Shown: positions 1 through 11,124, counted from the first letter of the stretch. The stretch: 64,000 nt of DNA from Typha latifolia (GCA_019914945.1 CM034103.1:6510001-6574000), one strand, 5' to 3'. The notes: generated by a model from the sequence alone, not told the origin. Translations and numbers: made by a program.

Positions 1-35
1 CTCGAGACGTCATCGGTGAAGTCCGAATCGTATCA
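1..35 (-). repeat. A-family gypsy LTR, 5' terminal fragment
   Basis: Read on the minus strand this begins TGATACGATTCGG, the start of the A-family LTRs seen in full at 5104, 34922 and 47532. The rest of the LTR lies outside the window. The sequence to its right is a plus-strand gag gene rather than a polypurine tract, so this is the outer edge of a 5' or solo LTR inserted into that gag. Confidence 0.75.
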
Positions 36-1582
36 ATCAAATGTTACAACTCCGAACCGTTCGAGTTGATTTTCCTAAATTTAGCAGGGGCGACCCGTTG
101 GATTTGATCTATAGGGCGAAGCAATTCTTCACCTATCATGGGACACCTGACCACTAAAAGGTGCTTCTAGCCTCATTCCACCTTGAAGACGTAGCGGTGA
201 GGTGGTTTCAAGCACCACATTGCGCGCGCGCCTTCACTACTTGGGAGGAGTTCTCTGATGTGCTGTGTGTGCATTTTCGACCCTCCAACTATGAAGACTT
301 CTAAGCCACCTTGATGAAGCTAACCCAAAAGACCTCTATAAGAGCCTATCAAGAGGAGTTCAAAATAATTAGCAATTGAGTCTAGGGGTGGTCGAACTCT
401 GCTCTCAAAAGCACCTTCGTCTCCAAGCTTCATCATGATATCCAAGTGGAAGTCAAGGCAACTCGACCTACTACCTTGTTGGAAGCCTTCTTAGTGGCTC
501 AAATAATGGAAGAGAAGATACGGGAGTTAAAGGCGACACACCGTCCAGCATGGAGCACTAACGACCTGTGCTCCAACCCTAGATCACTAGTCTCGGGTGT
601 GGTGTGTTCGAGGAGGGTTCGGTCAAACCCCAATCGACCACCCCCACCATGGACAGCCCCTGATCCTAGAGAACAGCCAAGGATGATGGGTTGATGCCTC
701 ACACCAACGGAGATCGAAGATCGGCGCTCGAAAGGCCTATGCTTTTATTATGACGAGAGCTTCTTACTAGGCCATAAATACACCAAACAGCCCGCTGTCA
801 TCATACTCATGGAGGAGATGATCAAGGATGATCCCATAGAAGATCTAGAGGTGCAGCAAGAGGAGGAAGGTGGCCAGACCGAAGAGGACAGCTTGCTTGA
901 TGTCCATGCCGAGCTCTCCCTCCATTCTTTCACCGGCAAGACGACTCTAAAACTCTTTCCAGTCGAAGATACGATCAAGAAGAATAAAGTCCTAATTCTT
1001 ATTGGTTCAGGAAGTACCCACAATTTTGTGGATTCTCAGATGGTGAGGCATTTGGGATTGGAGTCAAACCCTTCCAATGGCTTCGATGTCACTATCGATG
1101 ATGGCACCATGTTGAGAACGGAGGGCATATGCCGCAAGGTCCAGCTGTAAATTTAGGGGTATGTCTTTCGAATTGATCTATATCTGTTGGCTCTACGAGG
1201 GGCCGACTTGGTGCTCGGGGTGCAATGGCTTTGAGATATTAGACCGGTCAGCTTCGACTTCACCATCATGGTGATGGAGTTCAGCCATGATGGCCAACCG
1301 ATCCAGCTACTAGCCGCGTCAAGCAAGGAAGATAAGGGCACAAAAACCCGAGTGTCACGGGTACCTCATGCCACTCATCGAAGGGGCTAAAGAAGTGGAC
1401 GATCCGACACACTTACCCGCTGACTTAAAGGTTATTTTGCAGGAATTTTGTATTCCAGTAGCCACATGGATTGCCTCCACCTAGAATGCAAGATCATCGT
1501 ATCGAGATTATACCCGGGGCGGGTCCAACAAATGTTAGGCCATACCAAGGAGCTGCCCAAGACTACTAAGGAGCTATGCGAC
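36..1582 (+). pseudogene. Ty3/gypsy gag-protease-RT start, decayed
   Basis: Conceptual translation in shifting frames gives a gypsy gag core (VDFPKF..GDPLDLIYRAKQFF, then ASFHLEDVAVRWF) at about 60-700. A degenerate zinc knuckle follows near 735 (CFYYDESF..GHKY). The protease is at 809-1150, and a capsid/RT linker then leads into the first RT residues near 1490-1570 (HRIEIIPG). The protease signature reads LIGSGSTHNF where the family has LIDSGSTHNF, so the catalytic aspartate is Gly. Several stops and frameshifts are present. RT is cut off after about 30 residues, where the next element begins. The element is dead; superfamily is confident, lineage is not. Confidence 0.8.
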
Positions 1583-3295
1583 CGGTATCAGAGCCAAGTT
1601 AACCTTAGACCTCTATTAATGGTTGAAAAAAGGAAGATGACATCAACAAGAAGACTAATAGATAGCACACCGACAAGGGAAGACTCAACCCACGATAACC
1701 CAAACCGTAAGGCCGCTTCCTTTGGAGTGACCGTGGTAGGACTGAGTCAACCAAAGTCCATGAGCGTGAATATGGGCTTGGTGGATAAACTTAGGGGCAT
1801 GGTCCAAATATTGCTACATAGAGTTGACGCAATGCAAAAGGATCACAATGATCTAAAGGAATATGTCATGAACCGATCGGCTTCATCATCTCCTCGACGA
1901 CGATCGGTGCATCAAGGAGGACCAATGGTGGGACCACACCAAACCGATACCCTACAAGTCCAAGTGCAACATGTTAATGTCAATGATCCTCTTTTACCTA
2001 TGCGTATATATCATCCCCCACATCCGTTACAAAACCTAAGACCAGCAGTGGTGGAACCCGAGAGGCACGCGGCACCGATGCGCTTCGTCGATGAGGAGGA
2101 TTGGCATTTTAAGGATGAGGTTGATCCCTTTTGAGATAGCGATGGATGTGCTCGAGGATTTAGAGAAGGAGATCATCATTCCAAAAGGTTCAAACCTGAA
2201 CCAAGGATCTTTCGCGAACCCAACACTGCTATTCGGGGGAGAACTGCACGATTAGACTTCCCTAAATTCCAAGGCGGTGATCCAACGGATTAGGTGTTTC
2301 AAGTTGAACAATATTTTGATTGTCAAGGGAAAGCAGAGGACGCAAAGGTCCATACGGCAAGCTTTCACCTCCAAGGAACGACATTGCATTGGTAAAGATT
2401 GGTTATTCGTGGTGGAGGATTTACCGGTTGGGCTAACTTTTGTAGGAGGATTACACATAGATTTGGGATAACAGCATATGAAGATTTTGATGCCACATTA
2501 AGCAAGATGGTTTAGAGGATGACCGTATTGGAGTATGAAACAGAATTTGAAAGAGTTAGTAGTTGTTGTGAGCCACCCTAGCCCAAATCGACATTGATGA
2601 GCACATTTATTTCAAGGCTACGAGAGGAGATACAGGTGGATGTTCGTGCTCTATGCCCTACCACTCTAGAGGAGGCCGTGAGGATGGAGCAAAAGCATAA
2701 GGCTCTCAAGATGGCAGCGAAAACAAGTTGGGGCAACCGAGATGGGATGTTTGCGCCTAGAACACCGACTGAAAATTTTGCGGGTTTAATGACAACGGCT
2801 GCTAGTACTAGATGACGACCACCTTTGATACGTTCTTCCAATGTTAGAGAAGGCACAAGACCCCCCCTTCGAACTCTCACACCTGCCTAGGTGGAGGAGC
2901 AAAGAGCGAAGGGCCTTTGTTTCGATGCGATGGATGTTTCACCCCCGGTCATCGGTGTTCCAAACCGATTAGGAGTGTGATGCCCATCGACGGCCTCAAA
3001 GAGGATGATGAGGTTGTTGAAGATGGAGAGTGTCTAGAGGAGGCCCATGAGGAGGCCGTTGAGGAGGGCGTGGAGGAAGATATCCAAGCTGAAATATCGA
3101 TGCATGTATATTTGGGTACTTCTGCGCCAAGGACATTACGGGTAGACAGACTCGTTAGAATGAACTGTGTGCACATCCTCATCGATTCAGGGAGTAAACT
3201 TTCTAGATGAGAGGTTAGTGAGGAGATTGGGCTTGGATGCCAAACGGACCATGGGGTTTGACGTTGCTATTAGAGACGGCACGAAGCTTAAGGTG
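1583..3295 (+). pseudogene. D/H-family gypsy gag-protease, lacking its LTR
   Basis: A PBS-like string (GGTATCAGAGCC) at 1583 is followed by the gag start MVEKRKM near 1618. The same gag appears at 38654 and, on the minus strand, at 55735. Gag continues in fragments (FPKFQGGDPTD at 2260, FISRLREEIQVDVRALCPTTLEEA at 2605) to an acidic linker (2970-3080). The protease has an intact LIDSGS near 3178, followed at once by a frameshift. Many stops interrupt it. No LTR precedes the PBS; the preceding element's RT is fused directly to it. The right end breaks at about 3295 inside the protease, where a minus-strand element takes over. Confidence 0.8.
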
Positions 3296-3726
3296 GATTT
3301 TCAGTGTGCCGAACTCCATCTCGTGCGCCTAACCCTGGTGGGTTCATCCATTGGTGTGCACACCCAAGGGATGGGTCCAACCCAAACCCTACGACATCGT
3401 CCTCTTCAACCAGTTCAGCATGCATAGGTTCGGGAGTCACAACACTCCTCTCTATAGTGGAGTTCATTCATTATAGAGTTCACGAATAGCGGACACCATC
3501 TCAGCCATTAAGGCTTGTATTGATTGCAAGGATTGAAGCACCTCCGGCTGAGCTGCCAAGGGTGGTGGGGTCGGCAGTTTCGGTGGTAGATTTGTGCTCT
3601 CGGGTAGTCAGGTAGTAGTCGTCAGTGGTGGATTCCTGATCATAGAAGTCTCACCGGTTACTCTTGCTGCCATCCCTCATGTGATTGTCATCTGGTCCGA
3701 GGATAACGATGACTCTGATACCAAAT
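3296..3726 (-). pseudogene. Probable gag start of a K-family element
   Basis: Position is the main evidence. It lies directly downstream, on the minus strand, of LTR K and its PBS (TTTGGTATCAGAGTCA, plus-strand 3711-3726). Its translation is proline-rich with a short helical patch (EVLQSLQSIQALMAEMVSAIRE), as expected for an N-terminal gag region. No diagnostic domain is visible and stops are present. Confidence 0.4.
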
Positions 3727-4690
3727 TGTTAAGGACCAGATCTCGAACGATCTGCCCTTAGGATGATTATGAAAACTTAGGTGGTGATAGCCTCACAAGA
3801 AAGGTTCTAATAGCTTTAGTTTCACATCAATCAGATGTCTAGATGGAAAGATATACTTAAAATGGTGGAGCAAGGTCAGAATGGGGCGGAATAGTAAATA
3901 TCCGACGTTGCGGTGGTCATCGGAAGGTGGCGGACGGCCAAGGGTGGTGGTGGACAGCCCTTGGATAGGGTGGCTGCTGGAGGTGATAGTGACTATGGGT
4001 TGGAGGTAGAATTAGGGTTTCTAACTTAGATCTACTCCTAGAATGATAATGACGATCTAACAGCTACGGTAAAAGATAACGATGATAAGTAGTGCAAGAT
4101 AAATAAACTTAACTTAACTTAACTCAATATTCCTTCCATTCAATTCTATGCCTAAATAAAAAAACCCAGCCCCTTTATATATAGAGGTCGGATACAATGA
4201 GTTCTACTCGGACTAGTCTTAAAGGCTTATACGACTCGAACGAAGACTTGCCTTAGACTAACCCTAAAGGCTTATACGACTCGAACTAGGGCTTGCCTTA
4301 GAGGCTAACATGACTTAATTAAACTTGCCTTAGTGGCTTATATGACTTAACTAGACTTGCCTTAAGTGCTTACAAAAGATATAAACATAACCTAGAGATA
4401 AACCTGACTTAGCTAAATCAGCCTTTCTTATCCTTCTCAAAATGATTCTTCATTCTTCCATAGATAGAGTCCGAATCTAGAGAAACCTTGAATATGAAAG
4501 TTGTAGATCAGGATGTCTTCGATCTTCTCCAACTAGTTTCATAATATTTGATTGTCTGTGGAATATCCTTCGAATAGTTTTCCAAAACTGTGCATAGCTG
4601 AATTAGTTAATAATAAATCCTAACCTAATAAGACTCTAATTAAAGCAAATAAGCAGATAAGATAACTAGACTCAATCCATTGAGCCCAAT
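3727..4690 (-). repeat. K-family gypsy 5' LTR (start truncated)
   Basis: The minus-strand 3' end reads CCTTAACA followed by a PBS complementary to initiator tRNA-Met, so this is a 5' LTR. A TATA box (CTATATATAAAG on minus) lies near 4170-4185. The upstream part carries a short repeated motif containing TCGTATAAGCC and AAGGCAAG. The outer end matches the first part of LTRs D1 and D2 (GGCTCAATGGATTGAGTCTA) but lacks about 45 bp at the start, so the left terminus is approximate. No GTTCGAACGC cluster is present. Confidence 0.7.
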
Positions 4691-5098
4691 CTCCCCTTGA
4701 GGTGGATGCAGTTTTGCGAGATCGAGATGAGGTGTTAAGGAGACTCAAGATGCACCTAGCGGCTACCCAGAACCGAATGAAATAAGTCTATGACCAGCGA
4801 CACTAAGAGAGGTCCTTCTCGATTGGGGATTGGGTCTATATCAAGCTCTAACCATATCGACAAAGCTCAGTTAGACCTATTCCTAATCAGAAGTTTGCTC
4901 CAAAATTCTATGAACCTTATTAGGTGATCGAGCAGATTGGACCCGTGGCATACTGTCCAGACTTACCCGAGGGGGCACAAATACATCCCGGTTTTTCATG
5001 TCTCAAGCCTTAAGGCTCAAGTTCCTCCTGCCAAGCTGATTGGAGTTGTTCCACCTGAGCCAATAAGGGCTGATCCGAATGAGTCAAAAGCCAAACTG
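4691..5098 (+). pseudogene. Gypsy integrase C-terminal region (B element, part 1)
   Basis: Translation gives the spacer and SH3-like C-terminal part of a gypsy integrase: LRDRDEVLRRLKMHLAATQNRMK, then FSIGDWVY, VIEQIGPVAY and HPGFHVSSLK near 4690-5030. Stops interrupt it. The reading is cut at 5103 by solo LTR A1 and resumes near 6070 with the chromodomain-like tail and LTR B. The two segments are one gene split by an insertion. Confidence 0.75.
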
Positions 5099-5213
5099 AG
5101 TACTGATACGATTCGGACTTCACCGACGTCGTCTCAAGCATGGATTCACTTTATGAGTATTTTTGTTTCATGTTTTAGTGTTTAATTTTCATTAAAATAA
5201 GTTTTCTGTAAGT

Positions 5214-5430
5214 CGCGTTCGAACGCGGGTGGAGTGAGTTCGAAAGCGTTTTGTGAACAGGGTTGTGAACGTGGGTGAAGATAGTGTTCGAACGCCTGCA
5301 TCGCGTTCGCAAATATCGACAGGCGTGTTCGCTCCCACGTTCGAACGCCTGCATCGCGTTCGCAAATCCAGAAGAGCTAATTTGGTGCGTTCGAACGCGG
5401 TCGGGCGAGTTCGAACGCGGTCGACAAAAA
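5214..5430 (+). repeat. GTTCGAACGC palindrome cluster in LTR A1
   Basis: It contains several copies of GTTCGAACGC and relatives. The last two TTCGAA cores are at 5390 and 5410, 20 bp apart, with a CGGGC-containing linker. Between them and the left end are GCGTTCGCAAAT half-sites that can pair with GAACGCCTGCATC to form short hairpins. The cluster ends about 50 bp before the TATA box. Confidence 0.85.
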
Positions 5431-5466
5431 TTGTGTTTTTAGGGTTAATTTGAGTTGTTGGTTAGC

Positions 5467-5476
5467 CTATAAAAGG
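5467..5476 (+). promoter_or_regulatory. TATA box of LTR A1
   Basis: CTATAAAAGG lies between the palindrome cluster and a CT-rich leader. The position is conserved among A-family LTRs (same context near 35305 and 47940), as expected for a U3/R promoter. Confidence 0.7.
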
Positions 5477-6069
5477 ATGTGGTAGGCAACCAAATTGAGG
5501 ATTGGATTATTGAGATTGAGTTTTGCCTTGCCTCCTTCGTCTTCTTCGCTCCCGTTCTCTCAATCCCCAGCGACGCCGCTTCTAACCTCCCTCGTCCGGC
5601 TAATCACCCTAGTCCCTTAGGGGTGGCCCTCTTCTCCCCTTTCGTCCAATCTATCCATCACTTGCCCTAATCCTTCCATCAACCACAACCCTTCCACCAT
5701 CACTTTTCACCGGTGCCACCACATTAACGCTGGTCCACCTTCAACCACCACTACCTAGGATCACGTGCCTCCATCCACGGATCCAAAACATACCATCTGA
5801 CCATTGTCCACAAATCGGACGATATCTCGAGATCCCCACATCTGATTCGCCTGCAACTAGATTTGTTGGAAAGCTCTTTTCCGGAGCTACAACATATCAA
5901 AGTTTCACATCGATCCGACGGCAGCATATTTCGGGATATTATTTCAAAATTCCGTGCCAGATCTAGTCCAGATCAAGAATTGGAAGAGATCGACCCTTCA
6001 ATAAAAAGGCGAGATCGTATCAAGCTGGTATCAGAGCTCCATAGCCAGAGGCATGATCGTAACAAGTAC

Positions 6070-6254
6070 CCTTATTCCAGTTTGGATCCTAACTAGATGA
6101 CGTACTCCAATCCAGAACGAGTGGGTGACCGAGATTTTGGTGGAGTGGCACGAACACATAGTGGACGAGGCGACTTGGATGCCCGAATCTAACTTCATGG
6201 ACCCTTATCTAGATTTGACACCTTGAGGGCAAGCTGAACGAAAGTGTGGTGGAG
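6070..6254 (+). pseudogene. Gypsy chromodomain-like tail and PPT (B element, part 2)
   Basis: From 6113 the translation reads EILVEWHEH followed by DEATWMPESNF and a terminal DLTP, the usual end of a plant gypsy polyprotein with a chromodomain-like tail. A purine-rich AAAGTGTGGTGGAG (6241-6254) abuts the LTR and is the expected polypurine tract. This continues the integrase fragment at 4691-5098, with solo LTR A1 between. Confidence 0.75.
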
Positions 6255-6740
6255 TGATACGACTCGATCAGATTGGATCCACTCACAATATTGGGTTCAT
6301 TGGGATGAGCCTATTTATCTAGTTTGATTTTTGCTAGAGAAAATAAGGCTTTTTGCTAGGGGGAATTCGAACACTAGGAACTCGCTTTCTAACGGGTCAT
6401 TCTAACGCCTACACATGTTCACAAAAATAGAGAACGAGATTTGTGCATTCGAGCAGCCACGGGCCTGTTCGAACGCGACCATTTGAATGCCTGCACGCGT
6501 TCGCAATGACAGAGAACAATATTTGCGCGTTCGAATACGATCGAGCATATTTGAACGCACCACAGCAAGAACTATTAGTTTATTAGGGTTTTAATTTGGT
6601 TGTTTGGGTTAAAAGGGTGAGCCTCTATAAATATATGGAGGAAACCCTAATTGGAGTTTATCTAATAATTAGATCGACATTGTTGCCCTTATCTCGCTCT
6701 TTCTTGCTCTAGCCATTGGCGTCCTCTTCCACCTCCTTTC
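6255..6740 (+). repeat. B-family gypsy 3' LTR, truncated by LTR A2
   Basis: It begins TGATACGACTCGATCAG directly after the polypurine tract, so it is a 3' LTR. It contains a degenerate GTTCGAACGC cluster (6368-6560), a TATA box (CTCTATAAATATATGG near 6625) and a leader. It is interrupted at 6740, where LTR A2 starts; its downstream part is not seen. Confidence 0.75.
6368..6560 (+). repeat. Degenerate GTTCGAACGC cluster in LTR B
   Basis: Copies include AATTCGAACACT, TGTTCGAACGCG, ACGCGTTCGCAA, GCGTTCGAATAC and ATTTGAACGC. The arrangement and position upstream of the TATA box match the other LTRs, with more mutations. Confidence 0.75.
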
Positions 6741-7680
6741 TGATATGATTCGGATTTCACCGATGTCACCTCGAGCATGGATACACTTTAGGGATGTCTT
6801 TGTCTCTTATTTTAGTGTTTAATTCTAAAAAACTAAGTTTTTTGTATGTCGCGTTTAAACCCAAGTGGAGTGCGTTCGAACGCGCTTGTGAACGCCTGCA
6901 TTAGGTTCGCACATCCAGAGAGTGTGAAATGTGTGTTCGAACACCGCGTTCGAACGTCCCTGCGAACTCCTGCATCGCGTTCGCAAATCCAATGAAGTGT
7001 GAAATATGTGCGTTCGAACGTGATCGGGCGCGTTCGAACGCGGTCGGCGAAAATGTGCTATTTAGGGTTAATATTTGCCATTTTTGAATTGTTTGGTTAG
7101 CCTCTAAAGGTGTGGATGGCAACCATGGAATTATTATTGATGAATTGAGTTTTTACCCTGCCTCCTTCGTCTTCTTCTCTCCCATTCTCTCGTTCCCCGG
7201 CAACGCCGCTTCTAACATCCCTCGATCAGCCAATCACCCTAGTTCCTTAGAGCGGCCCTCTCCTCTGTCTTCTTCCAATCTATCCATCGCTTGCCTTAAT
7301 CCTTCCATCACCCATAACCCTTCAACCACCACTTACTCACTGGTGCCACCCCATTAACGCCGGTCCTCCACCATCCACCATCATCTAGGATCTCGTGCCT
7401 CCATCTACGGATCCTAAGACATACTACCCGACGTTCGTCCACTAATCGGATGATATCTTGAGATCCCAAATCCGATTCGTCTGAAACTTGATTTGTTGGG
7501 AAGATCTTTTCCGAGGGTACAACATATCAAAATCTCACATCAATCTGACGACGGCATCTTTTAGGATCTATTTCCAAAGTTTCCTGTCAGATCTTGTCCA
7601 AATCTAAAAATTGGAAGAGATCGAGCCTTCACAAAAAGGGGAGATCGTATCAAGCTGGTATCAGAGCAGAGATCGTATCA
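6741..7680 (+). repeat. A-family gypsy 5' LTR (A2)
   Basis: It starts TGATATGATTCGG. A first LTR-type end (GAGATCGTATCA) is at 7652 and a second at 7680, because a 28-bp segment holding the LTR end plus a PBS (7641-7668) is repeated in tandem at 7669-7696. The gag-proximal copy (GGCTGGTATCAGAGCCACC) is the PBS in the same place as in other A elements, so the first PBS copy probably lies inside the LTR. A palindrome cluster is at 6854-7050. The LTR is inserted into LTR B. Confidence 0.8.
6854..7050 (+). repeat. GTTCGAACGC cluster in LTR A2
   Basis: Motifs include GAGTGCGTTCGAACGCGC, the paired GTGCGTTCGAACG..GATCGGGC..CGTTCGAACGCGGTCGG near 7008-7050, and several GCGTTCGCAAATCC half-sites. 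It lies upstream of the LTR leader. Confidence 0.8.
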
Positions 7681-7721
7681 GGCTGGTATCAGAGCCACCG
7701 TTCCTCGGACACGCACTTCCT

Positions 7722-8249
7722 ATGATGACAACCAGAGCCATGGTTGCACAACAGGATGAGGAAGAAGAGATTCTCCCAATAGAGGAGGGGGAAATGGTTG
7801 CGGGGACTTCCACCTATGGAACCGCCCGACCAAATCGGAATACGGAAGAGCCTAGTGTTCAAGCCGTGTTGGGGTCTCTTTCCGAACAAATGGCCATCAA
7901 CAACCAAATGATGATGGAGATTATGCGGGAATTACGGGCGACAAGGAAAGCCATGGTGAACGGGAATGCAACATCAACCCCACGACGCAAGTCCACTCCC
8001 ATAAACTTGCCGCCACCGGTTTAGAATTTGCAACCACAAGAGCCACTGCTGCCCCCACTCTATGGGCAGAGACAAGCAAGGATGGTTCCACCAGGCCCAG
8101 TTGCAGGTGAACCCATCCGACAAGCAAACCACTATGGAGATCACCTTGGAGATCTAGATCCTTGGGCGGGACAATACAAATCAGAACCGCGGCAAGTTAA
8201 TCAAAATTAAAGGAGGGATCATCAACCATTCATGGTGCATCCTCCTCTG
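7722..8249 (+). pseudogene. A-family gag N-terminal part
   Basis: ATG ATG ACA at 7722 opens a gag beginning MMTTRAMVAQQDEEEE, followed by EPSVQAVLGSLSEQMAIN and a proline-rich stretch. In-frame stops are at about 8022 and 8208. The homologous gag near 35863 continues into the capsid domain, but here it stops abruptly at about 8249, where unrelated repeat M1 starts. Confidence 0.8.
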
Positions 8250-10117
8250 GTATGATATCAAATGCAACCATATATGATGCATATTGATCACTCGATAATC
8301 AGGTAACCAAATGATAATGAAATCATATACATTTCTCAACATCACAATCATCATCGACATTTCGGTAAAATATCATCATACTAGACCACTGTGCACAGTC
8401 AACACTCGGTACCTAGTCTCAACATCATATCCGAAGGCTCAGAGCATACTCCGTCACTCGCAAAACTATCGCAAATATAACCATACCCCGCCACCTGCTA
8501 GGGTATCAACATCCATCCAGACCAGGCACCCACATAGTTGATAGAAATCTCGTGAGGATAACTCGCCACATATGCCCTAGCGAATGACATGTGTCTGAAT
8601 GTCTACTGCGCACACAGACTAACGACCTCAGATGTAAGGCCAACAGGTTCGCGACTATGTTGAGCGATCAATCATCTCTAGGCATGCCCTAACCCTCGCG
8701 CCCACTCGGGTATCCTCACGCTTTCTATCAACTATCATATTAATTATATTCCATGTTTTCTTTCTAAATGATAGATCATATGCATATATCTAATACGATA
8801 ACAAGTCGATGCATAACAGAAATTTAGGTGGAATAGCAATCAAGAGAAAATGATGCAACATAGTCTCCAACTATATCGTCATCACATGCATACTCATGCT
8901 AATCTATTACATGCATACCCATGCTACAGATCAACTCGGTATACAATAATAATAGTAGAATCATCTCCATTCATCTCTATATATATTACCAATGTACTTA
9001 TATCCCTGATCAGTATAATCGAATGCATGATAAAATATGCTCGACTGCAATTATCTCTAGATAAAATTATATAATCATGCTGGAGGCCAAAACATGCATG
9101 TACATAATATATAATATAACCTAATTTGAGAAAGGCGTCTAAGTGATAATACTACTTACCCTGATAAGAAGACGCAAACCACATATCCCTTATATTTGCC
9201 AATCAACCGAGTGACATTCATCGCTAGAAAGGTCCATGGGGTCTTAAATAAGGGGGTTCGAGATCTGAAATTATTTAAGTTGCAAGAAGTTAGTCGTTCA
9301 TCTAATTAAAATCCGTTCATGTAAAATATGATGATTTATTAGATTTTAGAATTTCTACTTATCTTTATAACTAGGTAGATTTTGAATTATAAATAAAAAT
9401 ATAAGTATAGATGATAACCTAATAATAATTGAATTATATCTTGATTAATTAGGGACTATGTAGTCATTACTTTATAAAATAATAAATAAATACTTAGGCA
9501 TATTATTTTATTTCTTACAAAATAATAATGTATAATAAATTATTAGAATTATTTAAAATGTATCTTATAAGAATATTAGTATATAAATTTGATAATCATA
9601 ATTTACAAATATATATATATTAATCTAATAGAGATATAAATAAATAAATAAATATGAGTATTACCTATATTTATACCTAATTAAATATTAATTATACAAA
9701 TTATAATTAATACTAAACTTATTGAAGAATATATATTATTATTAAAATAATTAATGTCTAAATAATCTATTTGCATTAAAAAAAATACTTAAATAAATAA
9801 ATAAAAATAAGGATGATGGGCTTGGTCTAGCATTAGCCCTACTACAGTGCTGGGCCGAACCTAGTATTGTTACAGGAAAAAGAAGAGAAGAAGTAGCTGA
9901 GGAAGAAGAAGAAAGGAAGAAGAAAGAAGGAAGAAGAAGAAGAGAAGAGAAGGGAAGGGAAGAGAAGAGAAGAGAAGAAGAGGAGGAAGAGGAGGGAGGG
10001 AAGTGCAGACCCGGGCTGGCGGGGAGGGCACCAGCCGCTGGTGGCCATCCAGCGGCCAGCCTCTCGCCGGCGGCTCGGCTCTGGCGAGTCCGAGTTCAAG
10101 GGCAAGAGAAAGGGAAC

Positions 10118-10169
<52 letters not shown>

Positions 10170-10249
10170 GAGAGAGAGATAAAGACAGAGAGAGAGAGAG
10201 AAAGAGAGAGGGAGAGGGAGAGAGAGTGGGAAAGAGAGAGGCTTACCCC
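8250..10249 (+). repeat. M1: long LTR-like repeat, truncated at both ends
   Basis: The first kilobase (8250-9290) matches 11980-12955 (M2) at high identity, starting at ATGATATCAAATGCAACC. It continues into an AT-rich stretch (9300-9835), a GAAGAA-rich tract (9880-9990), a GC-rich stretch (10005-10090) and a GA microsatellite. No coding sequence is visible. It interrupts A-family gag on the left and joins a gypsy LTR end on the right. By analogy with M2 and M3 it is probably part of a Tekay/Del-type LTR; that lineage is an inference. Confidence 0.55.
10118..10243 (+). repeat. (GA)n microsatellite
   Basis: An almost uninterrupted AG/GA dinucleotide tract with a few AAAG and GGAG interruptions. 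Apparent open frames through it encode only Arg-Glu or Ser-Leu runs and are not genes. Confidence 0.95.
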
Positions 10250-10329
10250 GGTGACGGATCCAGCCCAATTAAGATTAATTTTTTTATTTTTTTTATAAGG
10301 ATAGGTTGTTGCAATTCCGTAGCCTATCA
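10250..10329 (+). repeat. Gypsy LTR 3'-end fragment
   Basis: GACGGATCCAGCCCAATT matches the R/U5 region of the D/J LTRs, and CCGTAGCCTATCA at 10317-10329 matches the terminus of solo LTR J (63246-63258). The LTR body is missing. M1 lies on the left. Confidence 0.55.
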
Positions 10330-10343
10330 TCCCCTCACCTCTG

Positions 10344-11124
10344 TGATACAAATCAGATCAAATCGGATTATATCAAAAGAGATTAGGCTCAATGGATTGA
10401 GTCTATTATCTTATTTGGTTATTTGGTTTAGTTAGAGTCTTAGTAGGATAGGATTTTATTTAATTAGCTAAATCCAGCTCTGCGCAATTTTAGAAAAATA
10501 TTCGTAGAATATTCTACACATATCCAACTAATATCAAACTAGTTGGATAAGGTCGCCAACCTCCAGATCTACAAATTTGATATTCATTATTTCTCCAGAT
10601 TCGGAAATATCTGCGATAAACCAAAAGCTTAATCCAACAGGTAATCGGAGAAAATAAGGAATACTGGTTTAGTTGGTTTGTTAGGGTTTCATATTATTTT
10701 AGGACATGTTGGCTAGCCTTTATAAATACGTGGATGGGCAGACAACTTCATTATACAATTAGATTATTGATTTCTTTCCTCTTATCTTCTCTCTAGAGTT
10801 CTCCCTCCTCCCTCTTCACCATCATTCCACATCTACCGTTGGCAAGGTTTCTCCTTGCTTCTAATCTCCCTCAATTATTGAGTTACCCATCTTCTTTGGG
10901 ATCTCGACCACTTCGTTCCCTTCGTTTACTTCCCTTAATCACTTCCACAATCCACCCTCATCTCCATACCCAATCATAACCCTAACATCCATTTCATCCG
11001 TCACCACTACCATCACCCACGTTATTCAGTATTTTCGTCCCTGCTACAGTTTGAATCTATGAAGGGCACAAATACAAAAGTTGTAGATCAGGAAGTGACG
11101 GATCCAACCCAATTGGTTTCGTAA
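10344..11124 (+). repeat. D-family gypsy 5' LTR (D1), 3' end deleted
   Basis: It begins TGATACAAATCAGATC and matches LTR D2 (13771) along its length. The TATA box CTTTATAAATACG is near 10720. It lacks the GTTCGAACGC cluster. The LTR joins gag sequence (GAAACAAGGAAGATGAC) at about 11124 through the shared string TAATGG, so the LTR end, PBS and gag start are deleted. The five bases to its left are CTCTG (10339-10343); CTCTA follows D2. Confidence 0.8.

Larger units (their letters stand above)
5104..6064 (+). repeat. Solo LTR, A-family gypsy (A1)
   Basis: It starts TGATACGATTCGG and ends TGATCGTAACA. It is bordered by the 5-bp duplication AGTAC (5099-5103 and 6065-6069), so it is an independent solo-LTR insertion in the B element. 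It holds a GTTCGAACGC cluster (5214-5430), a TATA box (5467-5476) and a pyrimidine-rich leader. The usual A-family 3' end (GATCGTATCA) is at 6022, but the LTR runs 42 bp further. That extra tail contains a full PBS-like string (AGCTGGTATCAGAGCTCC, 6023-6040) before the true end. Confidence 0.85.

Noticed and set aside
5214..5430. GTTCGAACGC as a tRNA-type B box (internal RNA polymerase III promoter)
   Set aside because: It resembles GGTTCGANTCC, but the last bases are CGC rather than TCC, no A box at the right distance is seen, and the motif is palindromic and clustered upstream of TATA boxes.
9842..10351. Long open frames through the GA/CT repeat
   Set aside because: They encode only Ser-Leu or Arg-Glu runs from a microsatellite in both strands and several frames.
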